The notes: generated from the letters alone by a model not told the origin. A stretch of 64,000 bases of DNA from Niastella caeni (GCF_004834005.1 NZ_STFF01000005.1:1-64000); one strand, 5' to 3'; shown: positions 52,820 to 62,235, numbered from the stretch's first letter. Numbers and translations are program-made.

Positions 52820-53989
52820 ATGAATATAAAAGCTATAACCTATTCAGTAGTCACCAGCCTGTTGCTATTTGCCGCTTGCCGGAAAAGCGATAAGATCGCT
52901 GCGGATAATTCCACAGATAATTGTGTGGTGCAACAAAGCACTTCCAGCGGAACAATTATCGATGGCCAGTACATAATTGCCTACAGAGAGTCGACCAACG
53001 TAAACTTAAGCACCACTGCCCGCACCGCTTCATTTACCAATACTTTGTTACAACGTAACAACATCAGCAGTACAGCTTTACGGCAAACTTTTACGGGCGC
53101 TACAGGTGGTTTTATTGCCCGGTTATCGAACACAGAATTACAACGACTGAAATTAGATACAACGATCAGCTTTATAGAACAGGATCGCATTATTGCATTT
53201 GGTACCTGCTTCCAGGTTGTTGAACCCAAAACAATTACCTGGAATGTAGCCCGCGTGGGTTATGGCGATGGAACCGGCAAAACTGCCTGGATCATTGATT
53301 CAGGAATTGATTTTAACCATCCCGATCTGAATGCAGACGCCACCCGCAGCAAGTCGTTCATTAACGGTGTAACCTCTGCGGCCGATGAAAATGGCCATGG
53401 TACCCATGTTGCCGGCATTATTGGTGCGAAGAATAATTCAATAGGTGTGCTGGGGGTAGCTTCGGGCGCCAGCCTGGTGGCTTTAAGAGTATTTAATAAA
53501 GATGGGGAAGGCACCCTGTCATCAATTGTTCAGGCTTTATCATACGTGAACAGCAATGGCAAAGCAGGTGATGTGGTGAACCTGAGCCTTGGCGAAGATG
53601 AGATCTCAGCCATTCTAGATCAACAGGTTCAAAATACAGCGGCCAAAGGTATTTATGTAGCCATTGCTGCCGGAAATGATCGCAAACCTGCCGTGGAGTT
53701 TTCGCCCGGCAGAGCCAATGGAGCTAATATTTACACCGTATCGGCAGTAGACAGCCTCGATAATTTTGCCTCTTTCTCAAATTATGGAAATGATTGTGTT
53801 GATTTTGCCGCCCCCGGCGTACGCATCACGTCAACTTATTTAAATGGAAAATATGCCATCTTCAGTGGCACCTCTATGGCAGCGCCGCATGTTGCCGGCT
53901 TGTTATTGCTTAAAGGAAAAAGCATAACCTCTTCGGGCAAAGCATTAAACGATCCCGATGGTACGGCCGATCCTATTGCCCATAAATAA
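52820..53989 (+). CDS. Subtilisin-like (S8, proteinase K-type) serine protease, lipoprotein
   Basis: A 389-residue protease precursor. The lipobox is LLFAAC (Cys20). An inhibitor I9-like propeptide covers about 45-130 (GQYIIAYRES, GGFIARLSNTELQRLKLDTT, ISFIEQDR). The catalytic triad is Asp160 (WIIDSGIDFNHPDL), His193 (ENGHGTHVAGI) and Ser352 (FSGTSMAAPHVAG), with the oxyanion Asn near 286 (AIAAGNDRK). It should be anchored on the cell surface or periplasmic face and activated by self-cleavage. The C-terminus ends soon after the Ser motif, so no additional domains follow. Confidence 0.94.
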   Translation: MNIKAITYSVVTSLLLFAACRKSDKIAADNSTDNCVVQQSTSSGTIIDGQYIIAYRESTNVNLSTTARTASFTNTLLQRNNISSTALRQTFTGATGGFIARLSNTELQRLKLDTTISFIEQDRIIAFGTCFQVVEPKTITWNVARVGYGDGTGKTAWIIDSGIDFNHPDLNADATRSKSFINGVTSAADENGHGTHVAGIIGAKNNSIGVLGVASGASLVALRVFNKDGEGTLSSIVQALSYVNSNGKAGDVVNLSLGEDEISAILDQQVQNTAAKGIYVAIAAGNDRKPAVEFSPGRANGANIYTVSAVDSLDNFASFSNYGNDCVDFAAPGVRITSTYLNGKYAIFSGTSMAAPHVAGLLLLKGKSITSSGKALNDPDGTADPIAHK

Positions 53990-54056
53990 TTGCTGCATAT
54001 CTGGTTATCTGCATATTGGGGAAATTGTTGCCCAACAAAGCTGGTTTTAAATTTCA

Positions 54057-54872
54057 ATGGATGATGCATCCATGAAATTGAAACAGAAACAGCCGCGCAG
54101 ATATGTAATTTCAAGGAAGCTGGATGCATTCTTCTTCGATGTATATGCTTTCGGGCAGTTTATTGCACGCTTTTTCAGGAATTTATTTTTACCTCCTTAC
54201 GAGTTTAAAGAAATTATCAGGCAGTGTTATATGATAGGTGTAAAATCTTTACCCCTGATAACACTCACCGGTTTTATAACAGGCATTGTATTTACAAAAC
54301 AAAGCCGGCCATCCTTATCTGAATTCGGGGCTACTTCGTGGTTGCCATCGCTTGTAGCCATTGCCATCATCAGAGCGCTTGCTCCGCTGGTGACGGGATT
54401 GATCACTGCCGGAAAAGTGGGTTCGAACATTGGTGCTGAACTGGGATCAATGAAAGTGACCGAACAAATAGATGCGATGGAAGTATCGGCCACCAATCCG
54501 TTTAAATTCCTGGTTGTTACCCGGGTGATCGCCACCACGTGTATGGTACCGTTATTAATGTTATACATGGCGGTGGTTGCATTGCTGGGCGCTTTTGTAA
54601 ACGTGCATTCCAATGAACAAACCAGTTTTATTTCATTTATTGAGAACGGCTTTCACAGCATTATTTTCCTGGATATTTTTTCATCGGTATTAAAATCAAT
54701 TGTATTTGGTTTTACAATAGGCATCGTGAGTTGTTACCAGGGTTATACTACCACACAAGGCACGCAAGGTGTAGGGCGTGCCGCCAATACCTCGGTGGTA
54801 CTGGCCATGTTCCTGATATTTATTGAAGAAATAATTATTGTACAGATCACCAACTGGTTCAGGGTTACCTAA
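54057..54872 (+). CDS. mlaE: MlaE-like ABC transporter permease
   Basis: A 271-residue inner-membrane permease for phospholipid transport. The N-terminus is amphipathic and positively charged; five to six membrane segments follow. Family landmarks are LITLTGFITGIVFTKQSRPS, ALAPLVTGLITAGKVGSNIG, AELGSMKVTEQIDAMEVSAT and the C-terminal VSCYQGYTTTQGTQGVGRAA. The start may be ATG 54057 or 54072. The stop overlaps the ATPase start in TAATG. Together with the ATPase and MCE genes it forms an Mla-type lipid transporter across the envelope. Confidence 0.92.
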   Translation: MDDASMKLKQKQPRRYVISRKLDAFFFDVYAFGQFIARFFRNLFLPPYEFKEIIRQCYMIGVKSLPLITLTGFITGIVFTKQSRPSLSEFGATSWLPSLVAIAIIRALAPLVTGLITAGKVGSNIGAELGSMKVTEQIDAMEVSATNPFKFLVVTRVIATTCMVPLLMLYMAVVALLGAFVNVHSNEQTSFISFIENGFHSIIFLDIFSSVLKSIVFGFTIGIVSCYQGYTTTQGTQGVGRAANTSVVLAMFLIFIEEIIIVQITNWFRVT

Positions 54873-55645
54873 TGGCAACAAAGGGAAAACATATTGATAG
54901 AACAAAGCAGGTTATTGTTATACGCGATCTACATAAATCGTTTGGTACAAATCATGTTTTGCGCGGCATTGATCTGGATATTTATCAGGGAGAAAATGTT
55001 GTTGTGTTGGGTCGGTCAGGAACCGGTAAATCGGTGCTGATAAAAATTATTGCGGGCTTGTTAAAACCCGATAAGGGTTCGGTAAACGTATTGGGAAATA
55101 ATGTGGCTGCCATTAGCTATCGTGAACTGGAACAGCTTCGTTTACGCATTGGGTTTTCTTTTCAAAGCAGCGCCCTCTACGATAGCATGACGGTTCGCGA
55201 AAACCTGGAATTTCCTTTGTTACGCAATTCAAAACATTTAAGTGCTAAACAGGTTAACCAGGCAGTTGAAGAAGCATTGGAAGCTGTGGGGTTATCGCAA
55301 ACCATTAATCAGTGGCCGGCCGAATTATCGGGCGGTCAGCGAAAACGCATAGGCATTGCCCGTACATTAATTATGCAACCCGCTATTATGTTGTATGATG
55401 AACCTACTGCCGGGCTCGACCCCATAACCAGCATGGAAATAAACGACCTCATCAATGAAGTGCAGCAACGGTATAATACAAGTTCTATTATCATTACCCA
55501 CGACCTTACCTGCGCCAAAACAACCGGCGATCGTGTAGCGGTATTGCTGGATGGCCGGTTTGTGCAGGAAGGAACTTTCGAAGATGTTTTTAACAGTGGC
55601 GATGAACGGTTAAAAAGCTTTTATGATTACAATTTCATTACCTGA
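54872..55645 (+). CDS. mlaF: MlaF-like ABC transporter ATP-binding protein
   Basis: A 257-residue ATPase: Walker A GRSGTGKS at 47-54, Q-loop FSFQSSALYDSMTVRENLEF, ABC signature LSGGQRKR, Walker B IMLYDEPTAGLD and the switch His in SIIITHD. It energises lipid movement by the MlaE permease encoded immediately upstream, with a 1-base overlap. The MCE protein follows 23 bases later. Confidence 0.94.
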   Translation: MATKGKHIDRTKQVIVIRDLHKSFGTNHVLRGIDLDIYQGENVVVLGRSGTGKSVLIKIIAGLLKPDKGSVNVLGNNVAAISYRELEQLRLRIGFSFQSSALYDSMTVRENLEFPLLRNSKHLSAKQVNQAVEEALEAVGLSQTINQWPAELSGGQRKRIGIARTLIMQPAIMLYDEPTAGLDPITSMEINDLINEVQQRYNTSSIIITHDLTCAKTTGDRVAVLLDGRFVQEGTFEDVFNSGDERLKSFYDYNFIT

Positions 55646-55668
55646 ATTTCCCAACTAAAAAATATTTT

Positions 55669-56655
55669 GTGATGAACACAGAGAAAAGTAAACGAACCAT
55701 AATAGTAGGCCTATTTGTAACAGTGGGCCTGCTGATTTTACTGGTAGGCATTTTTACATTGGGCGGACAGAAAAAAACCTTTGTGCCTTCCATTAACATA
55801 CAAGCTGTTTTTGATAATGTAAACGGATTGCAAAAAGGTGATAATGTTTGGTTTTCGGGAGTTAAAGTAGGTACTGTAAAAACAATAGAGTTTAACGGCG
55901 GTTCGCAGATAAAGGTAATCCTGCATATTGAAAGAAAGGCCCAGGAATTTATTCGTAAAGATGCCAAAGCCAAAGTAGGCGCCGAGGGATTTATTGGCAA
56001 TAAACTGGTGGTTATTTATGGTGGTACGCCACAAGCTGGCCCTATTGAAGGAGGTGAAAATTTGCAGGTGGAAAATACGCTGAGCACCGATGACATGATG
56101 GCCACGCTGCAAAAGAACAATGAGAACCTGGTATCCATTACCACCGATTTTAAAACAGTAAGTAACCGCTTGGTAAATGGCGAAGGAACAGCCGGCGCCT
56201 TGCTCACCGATGCATCCTTATTTAAAAGCCTGCAACGTACGGCCAACAACCTGCAAATGGCCGCACACAACAGCGAATTGCTTAGCGGCCGCATTGCAGA
56301 ATACACCGCCCGGTTAGAAAAGCCGGGGAGCCTGGCCAACGGGCTGGTGCACGATACCATGATCATGAGCAATTTGCAAGCTGCCGTAAAGCAAATAAAT
56401 GACGCAGCCAATGCAACCCATTCCTTTACTGCTAATTTAAAAACGGTTAGCGATCAGTTGAACACCAATGATAATGCGGTTGGGTTGCTGTTGAATGATG
56501 AACAAACGGCGGAACAGATAAAAAGCATTATTGCAAACCTGAATTCAGGAAGCCATAAGCTCGATGAAAACCTGGAAGCCTTGCAGCACAATTTTTTATT
56601 CCGCGGATTCTTTAAAAGAAAAGCCCGCCAGGAAGCAAAAAATAAAAATAACTAA
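55669..56655 (+). CDS. mlaD: MlaD-like MCE family protein
   Basis: A 328-residue protein with one N-terminal membrane anchor (TIIVGLFVTVGLLILLVGIF, about 9-28) and one MCE domain (about 35-115: INIQAVFDNVNGLQKGDNVW, VKVGTVKTIEF, GSQIKVILHIERKA, GAEGFIGNKLVVIYGGTP). The remainder is a long helical region (LQKNNENLVSITTDFKTVSN) with repeated LLTD/LLND-type turns (GTAGALLTD, NAVGLLLND), like the needle-forming tails of larger MCE proteins. It should hexamerise in the periplasm to carry lipids between the membranes. No MlaC or MlaB gene follows. Confidence 0.92.
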   Translation: MMNTEKSKRTIIVGLFVTVGLLILLVGIFTLGGQKKTFVPSINIQAVFDNVNGLQKGDNVWFSGVKVGTVKTIEFNGGSQIKVILHIERKAQEFIRKDAKAKVGAEGFIGNKLVVIYGGTPQAGPIEGGENLQVENTLSTDDMMATLQKNNENLVSITTDFKTVSNRLVNGEGTAGALLTDASLFKSLQRTANNLQMAAHNSELLSGRIAEYTARLEKPGSLANGLVHDTMIMSNLQAAVKQINDAANATHSFTANLKTVSDQLNTNDNAVGLLLNDEQTAEQIKSIIANLNSGSHKLDENLEALQHNFLFRGFFKRKARQEAKNKNN

Positions 56656-56804
56656 GAAACAAATTGGGTTTTCTCACCTGGCAACATTGAAATAGCATTA
56701 TGTTAAAATTTACTTAATGCCATTATTTGGCAAACAGCTTGCGCCATATGCTGTTAATAGGTTATCAATATTATTAACAGCAAGGACGTAATAAAACGAA
56801 GTGA

Positions 56805-57605
56805 ATGCCTAAATCCAACTATCCCCAACTCAGAATTTTATTGTTTCCGCTATCGCTACTCATAGTAGTATGCTTCATGTTTGCAGCACCAGCATCCGAT
56901 TTTCTATACAATAAAAAAGCTGCTACAGCTATAGCTGTAAAGGATTCAGCTAGCCATATCAGCGGCCGGGATTCTGCTTTTAACCGATTTAGCGTGTTAT
57001 ACAATTCAATAAAATTGGATAGTCTAGGCCTTTCGCAAGATGCATTTAATTACGGGTTGAATGGTTATATGGACCTTGTTTCGAATGGTGCTGTTAACAA
57101 CAACCAAATTCTTTCTATCGTAGATTTCAGTTTGCCTTCTTCAAAGAAGAGATTGTTTGTTATTGATGTTGTATCGGGCAAGTTGTTGTTTAATACGTTT
57201 GTTTCGCATGGCAGAAATTCAGGAAAAGAAATGGCTACGGAGTTTTCGAACGATGTCAATAGCTTTAAAAGCAGCCTGGGTTTTTATGTAACCGGTAGTA
57301 CCTATTCAGGCGAACATGGTTATTCGTTACGGCTCGATGGAAAAGAAGCTGGTATAAATGATAATGCCTATGACAGAAGCATAGTTATGCATGCTGCCAG
57401 CTATGTAAATGAAAAAGTAATAAGAATGAAAGGCTTTATAGGACGCAGTTTGGGATGCCCGGCTGTACCGCCTTCATTACATAAAGCAATCATCAATACA
57501 ATTAAGGATGGGAGCTGCTTGTTTTTATATAGCCCCGACTCATCTTATATATCTCATTCCAAATTGATAAATCAGCCTGTAGTACAACAACCGGCGGCCA
57601 GTTAA
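56805..57605 (+). CDS. Murein L,D-transpeptidase catalytic-domain family protein (YkuD_2) 2
   Basis: A 266-residue paralogue of the protein at 41826-42611. It has a signal-anchor-like N-terminus (LRILLFPLSLLIVVCFMFAA). The catalytic domain reads LFVIDVVSGKLLFNTFVSHG, FSNDVNSFKSSLGFYVTGST, IVMHAASYV and GRSLGCPAVP, giving the His and the nucleophilic Cys. An ordinary secreted transpeptidase is expected. It ends at a bidirectional terminator facing the DUF6089 gene. Confidence 0.87.
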   Translation: MPKSNYPQLRILLFPLSLLIVVCFMFAAPASDFLYNKKAATAIAVKDSASHISGRDSAFNRFSVLYNSIKLDSLGLSQDAFNYGLNGYMDLVSNGAVNNNQILSIVDFSLPSSKKRLFVIDVVSGKLLFNTFVSHGRNSGKEMATEFSNDVNSFKSSLGFYVTGSTYSGEHGYSLRLDGKEAGINDNAYDRSIVMHAASYVNEKVIRMKGFIGRSLGCPAVPPSLHKAIINTIKDGSCLFLYSPDSSYISHSKLINQPVVQQPAAS

Positions 57606-57627
57606 TAATTAATATATGAGACATAAT

Positions 57628-57659
57628 AAAAAGTCCCGACAGTTCCGTTGGGACTTTTT
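57628..57659. terminator. Bidirectional intrinsic terminator
   Basis: AAAAAGTCCC (57628-57637) pairs with GGGACTTTTT (57650-57659), with A-run and T-run on the two sides. It lies between the convergent transpeptidase and DUF6089 genes. Confidence 0.9.
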
Positions 57660-57703
57660 GGTTTTTCAAATAGTGTATGGTTCTCATCACTAACAATATC
57701 TTA

Positions 57704-58459
57704 TCAATAGCGCATAGGCGGGCAGTCGAGTGTGTTCTTTCTTCCAAAGGTGTATATTAAGCCAATAGAATAATTTGTATAGTAATCGTTTTTATCCGGA
57801 TTGGATGCCTTGCTGAATCCATCAATATAATCGTTGAAGGTGAACCGGTGCGAAGCTTCGGCCATGATGGAGAGTTTACTTGAAATAGCATATCGTACGC
57901 CAACACCTACTGGAATAACAGCTATGGTACCGGGTATGGAATGCGCTGTATCTGCGGCTAATCCTTCAAGCGTTTTGGTTTCGCTGGCAAAATAATCATA
58001 GTTGAACTGGCTCCAGTCGCGCGTTATACGCAATGAACTAAGTCCTACCCCGCTAAAAATGTAAGGAGAAATTATTTTCCTGTTGCCATAGTTATTACCT
58101 AAAATATTCCAAACCAGTAGTTCAGAAATTTCTGTATTCCGCGCAGCAAACCTGAAATTGCGCTGTTGGCGCCAGGCGGGATTATCATAATTGCCATCAT
58201 CGGCTCTTAGTTTGCCATAGGCCAGGTTAGTTCGTAATGAAAAAAAGCGGGAAAGAATGCGGTTGTAAAATACATTGATCGCAATGCCGGGTGATTTAAA
58301 TGCACCTGCGGCTTCAGGTGTTAAATCGCCCTGGTAAACAAATAGGCCTGCGCTAAATCCTATTTCATGTTTAGGAACAGTTAACTGTGCGCGTGCCGAA
58401 CTAAAATAGCTGCATAATACAAACGAAATTGCAATGGCCTTTCCGGGATTCACTTTCAT
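57704..58459 (-). CDS. DUF6089 outer-membrane beta-barrel protein 2
   Basis: A 251-residue protein with a signal peptide (MKVNPGKAIAISFVLCSYFS, SARAQ) and the DUF6089 pattern: IGFSAGLFVYQGDLTPEA, then RFFSLRTNLAYGKLRADDG, ISPYIFSGVGLSSLRITRDW and SKLSIMAEASHRFTFNDYID. The ending FGRKNTLDCPPMRY is a short conserved tail comparable to that of the first member. Function unknown; likely a small outer-membrane barrel. Confidence 0.87.
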   Translation of the reverse strand: MKVNPGKAIAISFVLCSYFSSARAQLTVPKHEIGFSAGLFVYQGDLTPEAAGAFKSPGIAINVFYNRILSRFFSLRTNLAYGKLRADDGNYDNPAWRQQRNFRFAARNTEISELLVWNILGNNYGNRKIISPYIFSGVGLSSLRITRDWSQFNYDYFASETKTLEGLAADTAHSIPGTIAVIPVGVGVRYAISSKLSIMAEASHRFTFNDYIDGFSKASNPDKNDYYTNYSIGLIYTFGRKNTLDCPPMRY

Positions 58460-58960
58460 GTAAAGGATGTTTAATCAAGTAGAAAGAGGCCATGCGATTG
58501 GTTTTTGCTTTGGGTTTTGTAAATGTTGACTTAAGTGGAAGTGGTATTCTATAGCTTATATTTTAACGTAAAGAAGTAAATAGTATGTGAATAAGAATTG
58601 TTAAAAAATATCAGTTCCGGCATCAATAAAATATCATCAGATAAAAATCCGGTTTGCAGGTTTGATCAGCAATTGTTTGGTTTCGCTGTTTCGCCTTGTA
58701 ATTATGTAGGAAGGAGTTTGTAGGTTAAAGTTTAATAGAAGAGCAAAATTTAGGGCCTGTTTTTTTGTGTTCTGAAACTGAATGGACATGAAAAAAGCCC
58801 TGTAGAAACAGAGCTTTGCACTTTAAAAGTAACACCCATGAAAAACGAGTTATGATAATATCTTTATTCTGATTGGACGATGTTTGGCAGCGAATATTGT
58901 GCTTGTCGGTATTTTTTACTATTTCACTCACACCATACGATGCCGTATTGCACCTGTTTA
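58460..58960. other. Gene-free stretch
   Basis: About 500 AT-rich bases with no supported gene. It contains the terminator at 58791-58817 and otherwise no strong structure. Confidence 0.4.
58791..58817 (-). terminator. Intrinsic terminator, minus strand
   Basis: Arms 58794-58803 and 58808-58817 pair around the AGAA loop (TTCT on the minus strand) with one wobble pair, followed on the minus strand by a T-run (58791-58796). It probably ends the transcript of the cytochrome-like gene at 58961, about 140 bases downstream of its stop. Confidence 0.7.
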
Positions 58961-59314
58961 TTAGTTATTAGGCGCACCAGCATCGATCCAGCAGGTAATA
59001 ATGGCTTTTTGGTTTGCGGAAAAAGTTGCGTCCTGTGGCATTTGCCCACTTGCTACAACTGTTCGGATTTGTGCCCGCGCATTAAAGATCTGTGTGTAAT
59101 TGGTTAGCGCACCCGGACCATTGGTACTTCCGGATGCATGACAATCGGGTTTTGCACAACTCGACGCCATCAAAGGTCTTACAGTGCCCGAAAACGTTGT
59201 AGTAATGGTGCTGCAATCTACAGGCGGAGTGTCATTTTCGCTGTCTTTTTTACAAGCATTTACCAACACTACAAGTAATAGGACACAGGCTGACAGACTA
59301 AGCATTTTCTTCAT
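58961..59314 (-). CDS. Lipoprotein with cytochrome c-like CX4CH motif
   Basis: A 117-residue lipoprotein (lipobox LVVLVNAC, Cys21) with a charged tether KKDSENDTPP that fits the Bacteroidota surface-export signal. The domain begins TFSGTVRPLMASSCAKPDCH, in which the heme motif is C-x4-CH rather than C-x2-CH. After NGPGALTNYTQI a Met suitable as sixth ligand occurs in VASGQMPQDATFS, and the end reads ITCWIDAGAPNN, as in the cytochrome-like domains of many Bacteroidota lipoproteins. Heme binding is likely but not certain. Confidence 0.78.
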   Translation of the reverse strand: MKKMLSLSACVLLLVVLVNACKKDSENDTPPVDCSTITTTFSGTVRPLMASSCAKPDCHASGSTNGPGALTNYTQIFNARAQIRTVVASGQMPQDATFSANQKAIITCWIDAGAPNN

Positions 59315-59553
59315 GCAGGAAATTTTTATTGGATGTATTTTTGACCTAACTTCTACTACGATACAACGGGTAATCAGGTTGCCGGATCTTACATGTCGTT
59401 GCTACCGAAAAGAAGATTTTATAAAATTAATCCATAGAACTACTCTGTATAAACAAAAATTGCTTGAGACCTAAAATTAGGTCCAATATTAGTGAATGCA
59501 ATAATGTTATAGACGAAACCGGCAAATGTATCGGGGAAATGGCCTTTTTGATG

Positions 59554-60252
59554 TCAATTCTTCTTCCAGGTGTTAATGAAACTAACATAGCTATCGCTGA
59601 TGGGCAGTTCTACGCTAGCGGCTAATTGTACTTTTCTATTTTGAATAGCGTTTACTTTGGCCACAGATACAATATAACTGCGATGTATTCTTTGAAATTT
59701 ATCAGCGGGCAATTTCTCCAACACTTTTTTCATCGACATCAGGGTTAATACAGGCTTTGCCCCGGCTATATGTATTTTAATATAATCTTCCAGGCTCTCG
59801 ATATATTCAATATCATTCAACTGTATTTTCACCAATCTGTATTCGGCATGTACAAACAGGCAGTCGTTTTCTTCCTGAGCGGGCGTGGTTTTATACTTAT
59901 AATAATCGATTGCTTTATGTACCGCCCTGGTAAACCGGTCGATATTGATTGGCTTCAGGAGGTAATCCACGGCATTCAGTTCAAACCCTTCAATGGCAAA
60001 TTGTTTATGCGCTGTGGTGAAGATGATCAGTGGCTTTTCTTGCAAAGAGCGTACCAGATCAATGCCTGTAATATCAGGCATATTGATGTCAATAAACAGC
60101 AGATCTACCTTTGTATTTCGTAATAGTTCAACGGCCGAAATAGCATCATCAAACGTATGCATCAATTTTAACTGCGGAAATCGCGAGATGTATTCCTGTA
60201 AAAGTTCTAATGCCAAAGGTTCATCGTCGATGGCAACGCATTTCAATTGCAT
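59554..60252 (-). CDS. LytTR-family response regulator
   Basis: A 232-residue regulator: receiver domain with IDDEP (8-12), Asp55 in FIDINMPD, FTTAHKQFAIEGFE and the Lys in LLKPINIDRF, then a LytTR DNA-binding domain (about 135-230, YRLVKIQLNDIEYIESLEDY, RIHRSYIVSVAKVNAIQN, DSYVSFINTW). It is 11 bases downstream of its sensor kinase. Genes next to it encode metal-efflux functions, but direct regulation is not shown. Confidence 0.93.
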   Translation of the reverse strand: MQLKCVAIDDEPLALELLQEYISRFPQLKLMHTFDDAISAVELLRNTKVDLLFIDINMPDITGIDLVRSLQEKPLIIFTTAHKQFAIEGFELNAVDYLLKPINIDRFTRAVHKAIDYYKYKTTPAQEENDCLFVHAEYRLVKIQLNDIEYIESLEDYIKIHIAGAKPVLTLMSMKKVLEKLPADKFQRIHRSYIVSVAKVNAIQNRKVQLAASVELPISDSYVSFINTWKKN

Positions 60253-60263
60253 AACGAAACTGT

Positions 60264-61361
60264 TTAAGCCAGTAAGATCAGTTCTACGGAAAAGTAACCG
60301 TTTTCGTTGGTAATATTCAATAAATGTTTGTTAGGATACAAATGATCGAGTCTTTTTTTGGCATTGGCAATGCCAATACCGGTACGTTGTGGATTGCCGG
60401 CCGCCTTGAAGATCTTATTGTGACAGTAAAAAGTAATGCTTCGTTCGTCGGCGGTTAATAGAATGGTGATCGTAGCGTTTTCATGATTGCTGATCCCATA
60501 CTTAAATACATTCTCCACAAAAGTGATCAGCAATAAAGGTACAATGGTTTTATTTTCCAGTTTGCCTTTTACGGTAAAATCCACTTTTACCTTTTTACTC
60601 AGTCGCAGGCGCTGCAATTCAATAAAATCATTGATACACTCAACTTCCAACTGTAATGGAACAAAATGCTGCATTACATCATCTGTAACATACCGCATAA
60701 TGTTCGATAGCGTCATAATACTGTCGGCCGTTTTTTCATTTTTGGTAACGGCGAGCGAGTAAATATTGTTCAGGGTATTGAATAAGAAATGCGGATTGAT
60801 CTGTGCTTTTAAAAAGGATAATTCAGCCTGTGCTTTGTCTGCCTCGGCACGGGCAATCTGCTGCAGGGACGTGCGCCACTGGCGGGTAACCTGTAACGCC
60901 ATGCCCAGTGCAATGGTCATGATGTATAAAAATATGCTTACAATATCGATGCGCATGTTTCTTGGCCCGGGATCCTGTGGCGGGCCGCCGTTACCAGGTT
61001 CATCATATACCCCGCGTTCAGGCATAAACATTTCAGAGGGAGGCGGTGCATGATTTGGGCCGTGGTTTTGCAAAAGCAATTCAAATGGCCTGCCATAAGA
61101 AACCAGGGCAAACAATACCAGCACAATGGCGATATAGAATAAATATTTCCGCTTAAAGTACAGTTGAGGGATCAGTACATAAGTATTCAAATAGAAAATG
61201 AAGATATAGGTGAGGCAAAATACCCAGTACCCGATCGACAACACAATGGTGATGATCCCATAGTTGCCAGTTTGGCCGCTCATAAAAAGCAAGGGCAGGG
61301 TCAAAAAGGTCAACCCCGCAAACAGATGTATAAATACGTCGGATATCCTTGAATAAGGCAT
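60264..61361 (-). CDS. LytS-type sensor histidine kinase with His/Met/Pro-rich outer loop
   Basis: A 365-residue membrane kinase. Four membrane segments (about 10-27, 36-60, 73-90 and 138-157); the loop between segments 3 and 4 (about 92-137) is Pro/Gly-rich and holds His100, His104, Met111 and Met113 (NHGPNHAPPPSEMFMPERG). The phospho-acceptor is His191 in NPHFLFNTLNN, and the N-box is ITFVENVFKYGISNH. It is divergent from the metal-resistance genes starting at 61658, so the loop may sense copper or a similar metal, which is a hypothesis. Confidence 0.92.
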   Translation of the reverse strand: MPYSRISDVFIHLFAGLTFLTLPLLFMSGQTGNYGIITIVLSIGYWVFCLTYIFIFYLNTYVLIPQLYFKRKYLFYIAIVLVLFALVSYGRPFELLLQNHGPNHAPPPSEMFMPERGVYDEPGNGGPPQDPGPRNMRIDIVSIFLYIMTIALGMALQVTRQWRTSLQQIARAEADKAQAELSFLKAQINPHFLFNTLNNIYSLAVTKNEKTADSIMTLSNIMRYVTDDVMQHFVPLQLEVECINDFIELQRLRLSKKVKVDFTVKGKLENKTIVPLLLITFVENVFKYGISNHENATITILLTADERSITFYCHNKIFKAAGNPQRTGIGIANAKKRLDHLYPNKHLLNITNENGYFSVELILLA

Positions 61362-61657
61362 TGTACAAAGAAATAAAGTGGAATTTACATATTCTTCATT
61401 GTATCGGCAGGCGAACAGAATGTATAGACGGGGGAGCGGAACCGGAATGGATATGGGCTATTGAGAAGGCGGATATTAATAAACATCAAGATAAGCCTGA
61501 GGTTGCCGGATGATTTGCTACAAGCGCAATCTTATTAAAAACAATTGATATTTAATGAATTAGCCGCTGAATATGCAAGGGTTTTCCTTGAATTCTGTAA
61601 TCTTTTTTCGGAATTTTATAAATCTCTTTCCGAAAAAACGGTATATTTTTACAGCGA

Positions 61658-62050
61658 ATGAAAAAGTTCCTGGTTTCCATATTAGCCATCTTTTACCTGG
61701 GCACCTCGGTTGGCGCCACGGTAAACCTGCATTATTGCATGGGCAAGCTGGTAAATTGGGATTTTTCCGTAAAAGAAACGCATACCTGTGGCGAGTGCGG
61801 CATGGAAAAGTTGAAAACCAAAAAGAACGGCTGCTGCGAAGATAAACACCAGGTGCTGCAGGTAGAAAAAGATCAAAAAGGCGAAAAACGGTATCAGCCC
61901 GAAGCGCCGGTTAGTATAGCCGTTGTCACTACTTATCCTTCTTTTATAACTCCGGTTGCCGCAGCTATCAGCGAAGCATATCCTGTATCGAATGGGCCAC
62001 CGCGAAGTTTGGTCCCGCTCCGTATTCGCCATTGTATTTTCCGTATTTGA
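61658..62050 (+). CDS. HYC_CC_PP family protein
   Basis: A 130-residue exported protein with a signal sequence (MKKFLVSILAIFYLGTSVGA). The three landmarks that name the family are present: LHYCMGKL (HYC), CGECG followed by NGCCEDKH (CC), and NGPPRSL (PP). Cysteine and His content suits metal or redox binding. Members are typical of Bacteroidota and usually sit beside metal-transport genes. Here it is first in a set with DUF3347 and a CusA-type pump. A promoter-like TATATTTT lies at 61642-61649. Confidence 0.85.
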   Translation: MKKFLVSILAIFYLGTSVGATVNLHYCMGKLVNWDFSVKETHTCGECGMEKLKTKKNGCCEDKHQVLQVEKDQKGEKRYQPEAPVSIAVVTTYPSFITPVAAAISEAYPVSNGPPRSLVPLRIRHCIFRI

Positions 62051-62235
62051 TTTACTTTCTTTTCGTGAAGCCCGGCAACCTGTTGGGCCAGGGGCATATT
62101 CTATATTGATGCCACCTTATTTTCCATTTAGTATTTATTATAAAAATTTATAGCATAGAAAAGCGCCCTGTTGTACGCAATAGCCTGCTTTTCTATATAC
62201 CGGTATTAAAAATCAACACAACAAAAATTACGCAA

